The notes beneath the pieces are model-generated. The model had not been told where the DNA came from. It ran no database searches and saw only the letters and a program-made list of their open reading frames with translations. Shown piece after piece: positions 8,048 to 17,042 of a stretch of DNA of 64,000 nucleotides. A program made the translations under genes and the position numbers. The DNA is from Paenibacillus puerhi (GTDB lineage: Bacteria; Bacillota; Bacilli; Paenibacillales; NBRC-103111). Numbering within the stretch: the stretch's first letter is position 1; every line of letters begins with the position of its first letter. The stretch is taken from the NCBI RefSeq assembly GCF_009846885.1, contig NZ_WUWM01000009.1, positions 1-64,000 on the forward strand, in the 5' to 3' direction.

Positions 8048-9016
8048 GTGACCAAAAGCATCGTTATTCGTCTGATTCGCGTTGTGACCCTGCTGATCGG
8101 GTTATCTATCCTGACCTTTTCTCTGATCCATCTGTCTCCCATGGATCCGATCAATGCTTATATCGGAGGCGATAGCTCGGCGTCGCCGGAGCAAATTGAG
8201 AGCTTGAAAGAATACTGGGGCCTGGACAAAAGCCCCGTGGAACAATACATTTCCTGGGCAGGAGCGCTGCTTCAAGGCGACTTTGGAACTTCGAAGCTTT
8301 ATCGCAGTCCGGTCATTGATATTATCCAAAGTCGTTTTCTGACATCACTTGCCTTAATGGGGACTGCATGGGTATTATCGGGGGTTATCGGATATTTGCT
8401 TGGCATGACCGCCGCCATGAATCGGGGCAAGATGATTGATAAAATCATTAAATGGTACAGCTACACACTGGTATCCACTCCGATCTTCTGGATGGGGCTT
8501 ATTCTTTTAATCGTCTTTGCAGTGTGGCTAAATTGGTTTCCCGTGGGCTTGTCCGTACCAGCCGGCGTGTTGGAGAGCGACGTGCGGTTCATAGATCGGG
8601 TTCATCATTTTGTTTTGCCGGCTTTGACGCTAAGTATTTTGGGGGTTGCCAATGTAGCGATGCATACTCGCGAGAAAATGATCGATATCTTAAACACGGA
8701 GTATATCATTTTTGCAAAGGCAAGGGGAGAAAGCAAGTGGCAAATCTTCAAAAATCATGGCTTGCGGAACTCCGTCATTCCTGCTATTACCTTACAGTTT
8801 GCCTACTTCGGTGAGCTTTTCGGAGGTTCCATGCTGGCGGAGCAGGTATTTGCCTATCCGGGGCTGGGCAGCACCTTAACCACGGCCGGATTAAAGGGAG
8901 ATCTTCCATTAATGGTAGGTATTATTCTGATAAGCTCCCTGTTTGTATTTGCAGGGAATCTGATTGCCGATATTTTGAATAGGATGGTAGATCCGCGTAC
9001 AAAGGGGGCGAGCTAG
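8048..9016 (+). CDS. ABC transporter permease, NikB/DppB type
   Basis: A roughly 322-residue inner-membrane permease. It starts with the hydrophobic RLIRVVTLLIGLSILTF, includes the FGTSKLYRSPV region common to DppB/NikB proteins and has about six membrane spans. The EAA-like loop (EYIIFAKARGESKWQIFKNHGLRNS) contacts the ATPases, and FAYPGLGST with the PRTKG tail closes the family pattern. I place the start at GTG 8048, after AAGGGGGGAA; the open frame extends upstream into the hairpin, where no ribosome site exists. It pairs with the next permease. Confidence 0.85.
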   Translation: MTKSIVIRLIRVVTLLIGLSILTFSLIHLSPMDPINAYIGGDSSASPEQIESLKEYWGLDKSPVEQYISWAGALLQGDFGTSKLYRSPVIDIIQSRFLTSLALMGTAWVLSGVIGYLLGMTAAMNRGKMIDKIIKWYSYTLVSTPIFWMGLILLIVFAVWLNWFPVGLSVPAGVLESDVRFIDRVHHFVLPALTLSILGVANVAMHTREKMIDILNTEYIIFAKARGESKWQIFKNHGLRNSVIPAITLQFAYFGELFGGSMLAEQVFAYPGLGSTLTTAGLKGDLPLMVGIILISSLFVFAGNLIADILNRMVDPRTKGAS

Positions 9017-9017
9017 G

Positions 9018-9884
9018 ATGCAGAGCATACAAGAAGAGCGAGCTAACATGCGGAGCATACGAGAAGAGCTGAATGTCCGAAAAAAAATGCTGCTGCTGCT
9101 GGCGTTTTCTGCCGGTTTTCTGTTTGTCATCCTGATTCTTAGCTTTTGGCTGAGCAATGACAATCTTCGTCTGGGCGCCGGGAGCAAAAACCTTGCCCCA
9201 AGTCTTGAACATTTATTCGGGACAGACTGGCTCGGACGAGATATGTTCACGCGGACCATCAAGGGACTGCGTCTGTCGCTGGCCGTAGGTGCGCTTGCTT
9301 CTCTGCTCAGCGTTCTAATTGCAATCGTGATGGGAATTTGCGCGGCGACCTTCGGCAAAGCGGGAGATGCCGTTATTTCCTGGATTATCGACTTGTTTAT
9401 AGGTATGCCGCATCTCGTTTTCATGGTTTTGATCTGCTTCCTTGCCGGTGGCGGTATTCATGGAATTGTATTGGGCGTTTGTCTGACGCATTGGACCGCG
9501 CTCGCCAGGGTGGTTCGTTCTGAGGTGCTGCAAATCAGAAGCGCCGAATACATCCAAATATCTAGAAGTTACGGGAAATCCGCGTGGTATATCGCAAGAA
9601 AACATATAATGCCGTCTATTTTCCCTCAGATTATGATCGGCTTTCTATTGATGTTTCCTCATGTGATTTTGCATGAAGCGGCACTGACCTTCTTGGGGTT
9701 CGGGCTATCTCCGCAAACTCCGGCCATCGGTATTATCTTATCCGAGGCAATGAGCCATATTTCTACCGGAAAATGGTGGCTGGTCGTTTTCCCGGGACTG
9801 CTTTTAGTAGTAGTCGTAAAAAGTTTTGATAGTATCGGTGAAAAGATTCGTATTTTGGTGGAGCCATCTAGCTCCAATGAATAG
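9018..9884 (+). CDS. ABC transporter permease, NikC/DppC type
   Basis: A 288-residue permease, the second membrane subunit of this importer. Landmarks are HLFGTDWLGRDMFTR in the N-terminal part, about five or six membrane spans, the EAA-type loop (EYIQISRSYGKSAWYIARKHIMPS) and LTFLGFGLSPQTP near the C-terminus. The N-terminus holds an in-frame 30-base tandem duplication (MQSIQEERAN then MRSIREELNV), so either ATG 9018 or 9048 could be used; 9018 has the better ribosome site and lies next to the stop of the preceding gene. Confidence 0.85.
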   Translation: MQSIQEERANMRSIREELNVRKKMLLLLAFSAGFLFVILILSFWLSNDNLRLGAGSKNLAPSLEHLFGTDWLGRDMFTRTIKGLRLSLAVGALASLLSVLIAIVMGICAATFGKAGDAVISWIIDLFIGMPHLVFMVLICFLAGGGIHGIVLGVCLTHWTALARVVRSEVLQIRSAEYIQISRSYGKSAWYIARKHIMPSIFPQIMIGFLLMFPHVILHEAALTFLGFGLSPQTPAIGIILSEAMSHISTGKWWLVVFPGLLLVVVVKSFDSIGEKIRILVEPSSSNE

Positions 9885-9895
9885 AGGGATGCATA

Positions 9896-10726
9896 ATGAG
9901 TGCCGCACAGAAAAAACCATTGTTAAAGGTGGAAAGCCTGTCGATTGGCTTTTCTCAATATGTTAAGGGTACACAAAAACGCCTAATACGGCCCATAGCA
10001 GATATGCATGTCGATATTGATGAAGGGGAAGTTGTGGCAGTAGTAGGAGCCAGCGGCTCGGGTAAAAGCCTGCTGGCGCATGCTGTGCTGGGGATCCTGC
10101 CCGGCAATGCCATATGCGGTGGCAGCATGGTGTACAAAGGAGAAGAACTGACACAGAAAAGAAAGGAACAGCTCAGGGGAAGAGAGATTTCCTTCATTCC
10201 ACAGTCTGTCAACTATCTTGATCCTCTCATGCGTGTTGGGCGGCAGGTACAAATTGGGCTGGATAAGAAAACTGCACAGGAAGAGCAGGAGAAGCTATTT
10301 GCACAATATGACCTGAAGAAGAGTGATGGACGGTTGTTCCCCTTTGAGTTGTCGGGGGGGATGCTCCGCAGGGTGATGTTTGCAACAAGCGTCCGGGAGG
10401 GTGTCAAGCTTGTCATTGCCGACGAGCCAACGCCTGGAATCCATCCGCAGGCGCTTTCCGAAATTTTAAGGCAACTCAAGCAATTTGCTAAAGAGGGTGC
10501 GGGGGTCATGCTGATTACCCACGATATCGTGTCGGCATTGGACATCGCAGACCGAGTAGCTGTTATCAAAGACGGAACGACAGTTGAAATCTCCGAAGCG
10601 GCGGCTTTTGAAGGCAAGGGCGAACGATTGAAAACGGAGTACACTCAAAGGTTGTGGAGGGCCTTGCCGCAGAATGATTTCGATTTGGAATTTACGGGAA
10701 GGGCAGGAGAGATACAATGCCTCTGA
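9896..10726 (+). CDS. ABC transporter ATPase, NikD/DppD type
   Basis: A 276-residue cytoplasmic ATPase. It shows Walker A GASGSGKS followed by LLAHAVLGILP, Q-loop IPQSVNYLDPLM, signature LSGGMLRR, Walker B LVIADEPTPG and a switch His in MLITHDIVSALD. The Met after the signature glycines (LSGGM) and Gly-Ile in DEPTPGIHP are slightly unusual but typical of some nickel-type systems. It follows the permease by 11 bases and its end overlaps the next ATPase by 10, so the two ATPases are translationally coupled. Confidence 0.85.
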   Translation: MSAAQKKPLLKVESLSIGFSQYVKGTQKRLIRPIADMHVDIDEGEVVAVVGASGSGKSLLAHAVLGILPGNAICGGSMVYKGEELTQKRKEQLRGREISFIPQSVNYLDPLMRVGRQVQIGLDKKTAQEEQEKLFAQYDLKKSDGRLFPFELSGGMLRRVMFATSVREGVKLVIADEPTPGIHPQALSEILRQLKQFAKEGAGVMLITHDIVSALDIADRVAVIKDGTTVEISEAAAFEGKGERLKTEYTQRLWRALPQNDFDLEFTGRAGEIQCL

Positions 10727-11340
10727 TTGGAGAGAAGCTGGGTCACTATTATCAAAAAGACCGTTGGATATTTAAGGATATCAACATTTCTGTTGCTCCA
10801 GGTGAGGTGCTTGGTTTATCCGGCTACAGCGGATGCGGAAAAACGACGCTCTCCAGAGTCTTGGCTGGTTATATTTCTCCCAGGGCAGGCCGCGTAACGC
10901 TGGGAAGCAAGGCTATGGATCGACGAACTTTTCGCCCGGTACAATTGATTTACCAGCATCCGGAAAAGGCGATTAATCCGATGTGGCGTATGCGGGATGT
11001 TGTGACTGAATCGTATGTGCCCTCGCAAGACATTCTGGATGCATTCGAAATTCGGGAGGAATGGATGAACCGTTGGCCCGTTGAGCTTTCCGGTGGCGAG
11101 AAGCAGCGCTTCTGTATTGTCCGTGCTCTGAATCCCGCCACAAAATATATCATTGCCGACGAGATGACCACCATGCTGGATGCGATTACACAGGCGAAAA
11201 TTTGGAATGCGTTTCTCAGCATATGCAAAAGCAGGGACATTGGCGTCATTGTCGTCAGCCATGAGGCCAGCCTTTTGAACCGTTTATGCGACAATATATA
11301 CAAGGTGGGTGAAGAGACTGCCTTCAGCACCACGACTTGA
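10717..11340 (+). CDS. ABC transporter ATPase, NikE/DppF type
   Basis: A 207-residue ATPase, short for the family because it lacks the C-terminal oligopeptide-transporter extension. It has Walker A GYSGCGKT, Q-loop LIYQHPEKAINP, signature LSGGEKQR, Walker B YIIADEMTTMLD (Met where Pro is usual) and switch VVSHEAS. It is probably the heterodimer partner of the preceding ATPase. It is the last gene of the operon and is followed by a clear terminator. Confidence 0.85.
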   Translation: MPLIGEKLGHYYQKDRWIFKDINISVAPGEVLGLSGYSGCGKTTLSRVLAGYISPRAGRVTLGSKAMDRRTFRPVQLIYQHPEKAINPMWRMRDVVTESYVPSQDILDAFEIREEWMNRWPVELSGGEKQRFCIVRALNPATKYIIADEMTTMLDAITQAKIWNAFLSICKSRDIGVIVVSHEASLLNRLCDNIYKVGEETAFSTTT

Positions 11341-11371
11341 AGTACCTTCTGGAAAACGATGAGGGTATACT

Positions 11372-11411
11372 GCCGATCAGGCCGCAATGAGTTGCGAATG
11401 ATCGGCTTTTT
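11372..11411 (+). terminator. Terminator of the intact nickel/peptide-type operon
   Basis: GCCGATCA and TGATCGGC form a perfect 8-base stem followed by TTTTT, 31 bases after the last ATPase stop. Confidence 0.85.
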
Positions 11412-11687
11412 CAGTTGATTGACCAACTCAGATGCGCGTCCATGTTATTTTCAGGGAGATACTGTCTTCGAGCGAAAAAAAGAACTTGACGATGGCCGCA
11501 TGCAGATTTACCATAGAGGCGGGACAACCCCTTTTCTTGGAAATTTGGTGTGGTAACCGTAATTTCGTCAAGAAGGCTCGAAGTCCTCTTTTTGTTGGCC
11601 AGAACGACAAGCGTTCTGATCATTCGAGCCGAACCTGCAAGGTTCTAGCCGACATTTTTTGCAAGAGTCAAGGTTAGTAAGGAAAGA
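11412..11687. other. Intergenic region with no recognised gene
   Basis: Only short ORFs with no ribosome site or family resemblance occur here. A hairpin at 11624-11660 (CGAACCT/AGGTTC, then CATTTTTTG) could be a terminator or a leader element for the next gene, but the case is weak. Confidence 0.4.
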
Positions 11688-12299
11688 GTGAGGTGGGAAC
11701 AATTGGCCGGATATCCGGATGATTATGTAAGCTATCTTGTCTACTTTCATGCGGAGAGAGACTATTTCGAGTGCCATGAGGTGCTTGAAGAATATTGGAA
11801 GGAGCATCCGGAGGATCCGAATAGCGAGGCCTATGTCGTGCTGATTCAGATTGCTGTAGCCTCTTACCATGAACGGAGAGGACGCCGCGGCGGAGCGGCG
11901 AAAATGCTGGCAGGAGCCGTGGAGCGGATGAAGCGGACTTCCTTGGCTCCGCTCGGACTTGATCACGAGGAGACGCTGCAGCGGATGGAACGACGACTTC
12001 AGGAGCTGAGGGGAGCGGAGAGGGAGTTTACGGATCTGAACCTGCCTATAGCCGATCTCGGGCTGCTGACCGCTTGCCGGGAACGCTGCCGGACGATGGA
12101 GGACTGGGAGAAGCCGAGTCCGATGGACGATATTTTCCTGGTGAACAAGCACACCCTCCGAGACCGGAGCGGCGTCATCGCGGAACGGCTCAAGCAGAAG
12201 CAGCTGCGGCTCTCTGCGCGAGGGAATGGCCAAGCGGAAGGGGATAAGCCAACTTTAGAATGGCCTCTTGCGGGAAAAGTTAAGGATCAGCTACAATAA
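11688..12299 (+). CDS. DUF309-domain protein (YpuF-like)
   Basis: A 203-residue soluble protein. The DUF309 signature is plain near the N-terminus: YFHAERDYFECHEVLEEYWK, with a conserved F-x-C-H-E-V-L-E-E helix and a second helix (YVVLIQIAVASYHERRGR). The C-terminal third is charged and less conserved. DUF309 proteins are all-helical, of unknown activity, and are found in Bacillus, cyanobacteria and archaea. The start is GTG 11688, a few bases after TAAGGAAAG. It appears monocistronic. Confidence 0.75.
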   Translation: MRWEQLAGYPDDYVSYLVYFHAERDYFECHEVLEEYWKEHPEDPNSEAYVVLIQIAVASYHERRGRRGGAAKMLAGAVERMKRTSLAPLGLDHEETLQRMERRLQELRGAEREFTDLNLPIADLGLLTACRERCRTMEDWEKPSPMDDIFLVNKHTLRDRSGVIAERLKQKQLRLSARGNGQAEGDKPTLEWPLAGKVKDQLQ

Positions 12300-12355
12300 A
12301 CCAAGACTTATAGACAAACCATACCCTGAAATCTATGGAGCGGAGGAAAAAAGCT

Positions 12356-12910
12356 ATGAACGATTCCTTAAAAAAAATATTGGAATACAACCAGGTTTTC
12401 GTCGAGGACAAAAAGTACGAGCCTTACTTGACCTCGAAATTCCCGGATAAAAAGTATGTCATCCTCACCTGCATGGATACCCGGCTTATCGAGCTTCTGC
12501 CGGCCAGCATGAACATCAAGAATGGCGACGTGAAGATTATCAAATCAGCCGGCGGCATCATCAATACGCCGTTCGGCGGGCTGATGCGGAGTATAATTAT
12601 CGCGATCTACGAGCTGGGGGCCAGCGAGGTATTCGTCATCGGCCATTATGACTGCGGGATGAGCAGCGTCAATCCGGAGGCCGTCAAGCGGAAGTTTATC
12701 GAACGGGGCATCAAGCAGGAAACGATCGATATTATCGAATATTCGGGCATGAACCTGGAGCGCTGGCTGCAGGGCTTCGACGACGTCCGGGAAAGCGTGC
12801 GCGGCAGCGTGAAGCTGATCCGCAACCATCCGCTGATCCCGGATATCCCGGTGCACGGTCTGGTCATCGACCCTACGACCGGCAAGCTGGACGTCATCGT
12901 GGAAGGCTAG
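12356..12910 (+). CDS. Beta-class carbonic anhydrase (YtiB-like)
   Basis: A 184-residue zinc enzyme that interconverts CO2 and bicarbonate. Zinc ligands and the catalytic dyad are visible: Cys39, Asp41 and Arg43 in CMDTR, and His97 and Cys100 in GHYDCGM. Short beta-CAs of this type (YtiB-like) are common in Bacillales. I chose ATG 12356 because GGAGG lies nine bases upstream; an in-frame ATG at 12335 would add seven basic residues without a ribosome site. It stands alone between DUF309 and a convergent gene. Confidence 0.85.
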   Translation: MNDSLKKILEYNQVFVEDKKYEPYLTSKFPDKKYVILTCMDTRLIELLPASMNIKNGDVKIIKSAGGIINTPFGGLMRSIIIAIYELGASEVFVIGHYDCGMSSVNPEAVKRKFIERGIKQETIDIIEYSGMNLERWLQGFDDVRESVRGSVKLIRNHPLIPDIPVHGLVIDPTTGKLDVIVEG

Positions 12911-12935
12911 CTTCTTCAGGCCCTGCAAGTGCAGG

Positions 12936-13271
12936 TTAAGAACGCTTGTCGATCAAGCTCATATATGCGTTGTAGATTTGGCCGCTGCTCTTCAATACGA
13001 AGGCGCGGCCTTCGTTTTTATAATCGACCGTCATGCGCTCCTCGAAGTAAATCTCATGCTTCTTGTCGACCCATACGGCATGCTGGAGCCCGGTAGCCTC
13101 AACCTGGAAATCATTCGGCTGAGGGGCGCTTTCGATCCATAAGGTAGGGACGCCGCTGACCGCGCAGCCGCAGCCCTCGTTATCGTACACGAGCTTCAGG
13201 ATGGCTGCCTGTCCCGCTTCCAGTCGTTGATCGATAGCGGCGGCCGCCTGAGTGGTGAATGTGATGTGCAT
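12936..13271 (-). CDS. HesB/IscA-like iron-sulfur biosynthesis family protein (YqkB-like)
   Basis: A 111-residue small protein of the A-type Fe-S carrier superfamily as found in Bacillales (YqkB/YneR group). It has the opening helix (FTTQAAAAIDQRL), ILKLVYDNEGCGC with Cys34 and Cys36, and a later core strand. The C-terminal Cys-Gly-Cys of classical IscA/SufA is absent, so a role as a canonical carrier is uncertain. It is transcribed toward carbonic anhydrase and away from the carboxypeptidase. Confidence 0.75.
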   Translation of the reverse strand: MHITFTTQAAAAIDQRLEAGQAAILKLVYDNEGCGCAVSGVPTLWIESAPQPNDFQVEATGLQHAVWVDKKHEIYFEERMTVDYKNEGRAFVLKSSGQIYNAYMSLIDKRS

Positions 13272-13374
13272 GTGGGTTTATCACTCCTTCGCTCCTATTC
13301 TGACGGAAGTTGCTTCTCTTTTCAAGACCAAGTATGATCAAGAGTATACCAAGGATTGGGAAAGGGGAATGCGT

Positions 13375-14895
13375 ATGGGTACGGAATCACACGCCGCCAA
13401 GTGGGAGCAATTCAAGCAGTATGTGAAGAAAATGAAAAGCTACGAGGAAGCGATCGGCCTCATCTATTGGGATATGCGGACCGGCGCGCCGAAGAAAGGA
13501 ATCGCCGCCCGCTCCGAGGTTGTCGGCGATCTCTCCGGCGAGCTCTTCAAGCTGTCGGTATCCGAAGAAATGCGCGAGTTCATCGACTATTTCTCGAAGC
13601 CTGAGCATCAGGAGCAGCTTAGCTTTATCGACAAGCGCATCGTTAACGAATGCAAGCGGGAATATGACCGGAGTAAAAAAATACCGCCGGAGCGTTACCA
13701 GGAATACGTCGTGCTGACCGCGCAGGCGGAATCGGCCTGGGAGGATGCGAAGGAGCAATCCGATTTCGATTCGTTCCAGCCGTATCTGGAGAAGATCGTG
13801 GAGTTCAATCAAGAGTTCATCGAGCTTTGGGGCTATGAGGGCCATAAATACAATACGCTGCTCGACATGTATGAGCCAGGCATGACGGTCGAGAAGCTGG
13901 ATCAAGTTTTCGGGGCGCTGCGCGAGCAGGTCGTTCCGCTGCTGGCGGCCATTCAGGCATCCGGCGCCAAGCCGGATACCGGGTTCCTCAAGCAGACGTT
14001 CGATCAGGAGAAGCAGAAGAAGTTCAGCCTGTTCATCCTCGAACAGATGGGCTATGACTTCGACGCCGGGCGTCTCGATGAGACGGTGCACCCCTTCGCG
14101 ACCGGTCTGAACCCCGGAGACGTACGCATTACGACCCGCTATCTGAAGGACGATGTGAACAGCGCTTTATTCGGCACGATCCACGAAGGCGGCCATGCGC
14201 TGTACGAGCAGAATATTTCGCCGGAGCTGCTCGGAACTCCGCTGTGCACTGGCACCTCCATGGGGATTCACGAGTCGCAGTCCCGGTTCTGGGAAAATAT
14301 GATCGGCCGCAGCCGTCCGTTCTGGAGCCGGTATTACGCCGAGCTGCAGGCGAACTACCCGGGGCAATTCGACGGAGTGAGTGCAGAAAGCTTCTATCTG
14401 GCCACCAATGAGGTGAAGCCGTCTCTGATCCGGATCGAGGCGGATGAGCTGACTTACAATCTACATATTATGATCCGGTACGAAATCGAGAAGGCGCTGT
14501 TCGACGGCTCGGTGAAGGTAGCCGATCTCCTGCGCGTATGGAACGAGAAGTACCGCGAGTATCTCGGCATCGAGCCTGCGAATAACGGGGAGGGCGTGCT
14601 CCAGGACGTGCATTGGTCCGGCGGCGCATTCGGCTACTTCCCGTCCTATGCGCTTGGCAATATGTACGCGGCGCAGATCGCGAGAACGCTGGACCGCGAG
14701 CTTGGGGGCCTGGATGCGCTTGTCGCGAAGGGCGATCTGCATCCGATCAAGGCCTGGCTCGCCGATAAGATCTACCGGCACGGGAAGAGCCTCACTCCTT
14801 CAGAGATTATTCTGGAGGTTACCGGCGAGGAGCTTAATCCCGACTATCTGGTTGACTATCTGCGCGAGAAATATAGCGATATTTACAAGCTGTAG
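13375..14895 (+). CDS. M32 family metallocarboxypeptidase (Taq type)
   Basis: A 506-residue cytoplasmic zinc carboxypeptidase that removes C-terminal residues from peptides. The signature HEGGHALYEQ holds zinc ligands His270 and His274 and catalytic Glu271. The other M32 motifs are present: DVRITTRY upstream, and ESQSRFWEN with I-R-I-E-A-D-E-L downstream. Length matches the family. An open frame extends to 13252, but I choose ATG 13375, seven bases after AAAGGGG, because upstream residues do not look like M32 protein. A weak terminator-like hairpin follows. Confidence 0.9.
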   Translation: MGTESHAAKWEQFKQYVKKMKSYEEAIGLIYWDMRTGAPKKGIAARSEVVGDLSGELFKLSVSEEMREFIDYFSKPEHQEQLSFIDKRIVNECKREYDRSKKIPPERYQEYVVLTAQAESAWEDAKEQSDFDSFQPYLEKIVEFNQEFIELWGYEGHKYNTLLDMYEPGMTVEKLDQVFGALREQVVPLLAAIQASGAKPDTGFLKQTFDQEKQKKFSLFILEQMGYDFDAGRLDETVHPFATGLNPGDVRITTRYLKDDVNSALFGTIHEGGHALYEQNISPELLGTPLCTGTSMGIHESQSRFWENMIGRSRPFWSRYYAELQANYPGQFDGVSAESFYLATNEVKPSLIRIEADELTYNLHIMIRYEIEKALFDGSVKVADLLRVWNEKYREYLGIEPANNGEGVLQDVHWSGGAFGYFPSYALGNMYAAQIARTLDRELGGLDALVAKGDLHPIKAWLADKIYRHGKSLTPSEIILEVTGEELNPDYLVDYLREKYSDIYKL

Positions 14896-14917
14896 TCTTT
14901 GCTCCGCTTCAAGGAAA

Positions 14918-14962
14918 GGGCGCTCCACTCATCAAGCAGGATGGGCTGGGGGGCCTTTTTTT
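14918..14962 (+). terminator. Weak terminator-like hairpin
   Basis: GGCGCTCC pairs imperfectly with GGGGGGCC and is followed by seven T residues, about 25 bases past the carboxypeptidase stop. Confidence 0.4.
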
Positions 14963-15102
14963 GGCATGGGCCGAGAAGGCGATGCGGATGAGGGGCGGCA
15001 CAGGGCATGTCTTTATTTGGCGAGACCCCGCACCACTCGCTGGGCGGATGCATATTCTGCCAATGACTTCTACAGGGAGTGAACACGGGGAGGGACTGGC
15101 TT

Positions 15103-16137
15103 ATGAATAAAAGATTCGGCCGCAGCGGAGCTGCGCTGGCCTTGGCGATGTCCGGCGTGCTGGCGGCGATGGTCCTGCTGGCGGGGTGCGGCCCGGGAGC
15201 GAAGGAGGGTGCGGTGAAGGTAAGGATCGGCGAAGTGACGAGGTCCATCTTCTATGCTCCGCAGTATGTCGCGATTCACAAAGGCTTCTTCAAGGAGCAG
15301 GGGCTGGAGGTTGAGCTGACGACGACGGCAGGAGGCGACAAGACGATGACAGCGCTGCTCTCAGGCGGCATCGATGTGGCGCTGGTCGGCTCCGAAACCT
15401 CGATCTACGTCCATCAGCAGGGCAGCGACGATCCGGTACTGAACTTTGCTCAGCTGACTCAGACCGATGGCACCTTTCTTGTGTCGCGCAAACCGCCGCA
15501 GGGGGAGTTTGACTGGAAATCGTTGAAGGGCTCGACATTTCTGGGGCAAAGAAAGGGCGGCATGCCGCAGATGGCCGGAGAATTTACGTTGAAAAAGCAT
15601 GGAATTGACCCGAAGAAGGATCTGAACCTGCTGCAAAATGTGGATTTCGCCAATATTCCTACGGCCTTCGCTTCCGGGACCGGGGACTACGTGCAATTGT
15701 TCGAGCCGCAAGCCACGATGTTTGAGAAACAGGGCAAGGGCTATGTCATCGCTTCCTTCGGCGTGGAAAGCGGCAATCTGCCTTATACGGTATTTATGAC
15801 CAAGAAGAGCTATATGACCAAGCAGCCCGACACCGTGCAAAGGTTCGCCAATGCCGTGCAGAAAGCGCAGCTCTGGGTCGCAACCTCGACGCCGGAGCAG
15901 ATTACGGAGGCGATCCTGTCTTTCTTCCCGGACACTGACAAGGAAGTCATTGCGGGAGTCGTCAAACGCTATAAAGATCAGGGTTCATTCGCTGCGGACG
16001 GGATCGTGGACGAGACGGAATGGAACAATCTGCAGGATGTGATGGAAGCGGCCGGCGAGCTGAAGCAGCGGGCAGAGTACGGCAAGCTGGTCGATAACCG
16101 CTTTGCGGAGAAGGCGAAGTCGACCGTCAAGCCATAA
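15103..16137 (+). CDS. ABC transporter substrate-binding lipoprotein (SsuA/TauA/ThiY type)
   Basis: A 344-residue NMT1/SsuA-like binding protein anchored by the lipobox LLAGC. Typical features are SIFYAPQYVAIHKGFFKEQGL, DKTMTALLSGGIDVALVGSE and a long C-terminal helical half. Families with this fold bring in aliphatic sulfonates, taurine, nitrate, or thiamine precursors. I chose ATG 15103, about ten bases after GGGGAGGGA, over an upstream GTG at 15079. It heads a three-gene importer operon. I saw no TPP riboswitch upstream, so a thiamine-precursor role is not supported; the substrate remains open. Confidence 0.85.
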   Translation: MNKRFGRSGAALALAMSGVLAAMVLLAGCGPGAKEGAVKVRIGEVTRSIFYAPQYVAIHKGFFKEQGLEVELTTTAGGDKTMTALLSGGIDVALVGSETSIYVHQQGSDDPVLNFAQLTQTDGTFLVSRKPPQGEFDWKSLKGSTFLGQRKGGMPQMAGEFTLKKHGIDPKKDLNLLQNVDFANIPTAFASGTGDYVQLFEPQATMFEKQGKGYVIASFGVESGNLPYTVFMTKKSYMTKQPDTVQRFANAVQKAQLWVATSTPEQITEAILSFFPDTDKEVIAGVVKRYKDQGSFAADGIVDETEWNNLQDVMEAAGELKQRAEYGKLVDNRFAEKAKSTVKP

Positions 16138-16163
16138 GCGTCCAGGCGACAGGGGGGGAGACG

Positions 16164-17042
16164 GTGAAGACGAATGCGAACACGACGGTAGAGACGAATG
16201 CCGACAGAGCTGCCATCGAATTAGTCGGGGTCTCTCATGTCTATGTGAATAGTAAGGGAGCTTACCCGGCTCTGACCGGTATCGATCTGCGCGTCGGGGC
16301 GGGCGAATTCGTCAGCATTATCGGCCCAAGCGGCTGCGGGAAGACGACGATTCTGTCGCTCATCAGCGGGCTGCTGTCTCCAACCAGGGGTGAAGTGAAG
16401 GTGATGGGAGAGCCGGTGAACAGACCGACCGCTCAGGTCGGCTATATGCTGCAGCAGGATTACCTGTTTCCCTGGAGGACGATAGAGGAAAATGTCAGCT
16501 TGGGGCTGGAGCTGCTCGGCCGGAAGAACGCGTCATCCACCCGATATATCCATGTGCTGCTGGAAGAGATGGGGCTGGAGGGCTTCCGGCACGCCTTCCC
16601 CCAGCAGCTGTCGGGAGGAATGCGCCAACGAGCGGCGCTTGTACGTACGCTCGCTGCCCAGCCCGGCATTCTGCTGCTGGATGAGCCGTTCTCGGCGCTC
16701 GATTATCAGACCAAGCTGCAGCTGGAGGATCTGATCGTCGATACCCTGAAGGCCAAAGGAAAGACAGCCGTTCTCGTCACCCATGATATATCCGAGGCGA
16801 TCGCGATGAGTGACCGGATCATCGTACTTCAGCCCCGGCCTGGCCGGGTGCTTGCCGAGGTAGAGGTGCCTGAGCCGATCCGCAGCGCGCTGCCGCTGGA
16901 TGCGCGCGAGAAGGAAGGCTTCCATGAGCTGTTCCGATCGCTATGGGGGATGTTCGAACAGATGGAGAAGATCGAGAAGATAGAGAAGATAGAGAAGATC
17001 GAGATGCACGGGGAGAAGGGAGGGGTTCCCGATGGAGGATGA
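16164..17042 (+). CDS. ABC transporter ATPase (SsuB/TauB type)
   Basis: A 292-residue ATPase of the nitrate/sulfonate/taurine class. Walker A is GPSGCGKTT (around residue 53), Q-loop MLQQDYLFPWRT, signature LSGGMRQR, Walker B LLLDEPFSALD, and switch LVTHDISEAI. The PWRT motif after the Q-loop is typical of this class. The C-terminus ends in a repetitive charged tail (KIE repeated) from four copies of a 9-base unit. The start is GTG 16164 after GGGGGGGAG. Its end overlaps the permease gene by 11 bases. Confidence 0.9.
   Translation: MKTNANTTVETNADRAAIELVGVSHVYVNSKGAYPALTGIDLRVGAGEFVSIIGPSGCGKTTILSLISGLLSPTRGEVKVMGEPVNRPTAQVGYMLQQDYLFPWRTIEENVSLGLELLGRKNASSTRYIHVLLEEMGLEGFRHAFPQQLSGGMRQRAALVRTLAAQPGILLLDEPFSALDYQTKLQLEDLIVDTLKAKGKTAVLVTHDISEAIAMSDRIIVLQPRPGRVLAEVEVPEPIRSALPLDAREKEGFHELFRSLWGMFEQMEKIEKIEKIEKIEMHGEKGGVPDGG
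16964..16999 (+). repeat. Four copies of a 9-base unit in the ATPase tail
   Basis: GAGAAGATC or GAGAAGATA is repeated four times in tandem, encoding EKI each time. In-frame and slippage-prone. Confidence 0.85.

Noticed and set aside
11432-11677. 81-codon plus-strand frame between the ABC operon and the DUF309 gene
   Set aside because: No ribosome site, no domain, and it ends in a hairpin region.
14896-15102. TPP riboswitch before the SsuABC-like operon
   Set aside because: I looked for the CUGAGA and ACCUGAUCUGG-type cores and found neither, so a thiamine-precursor role is not supported this way.
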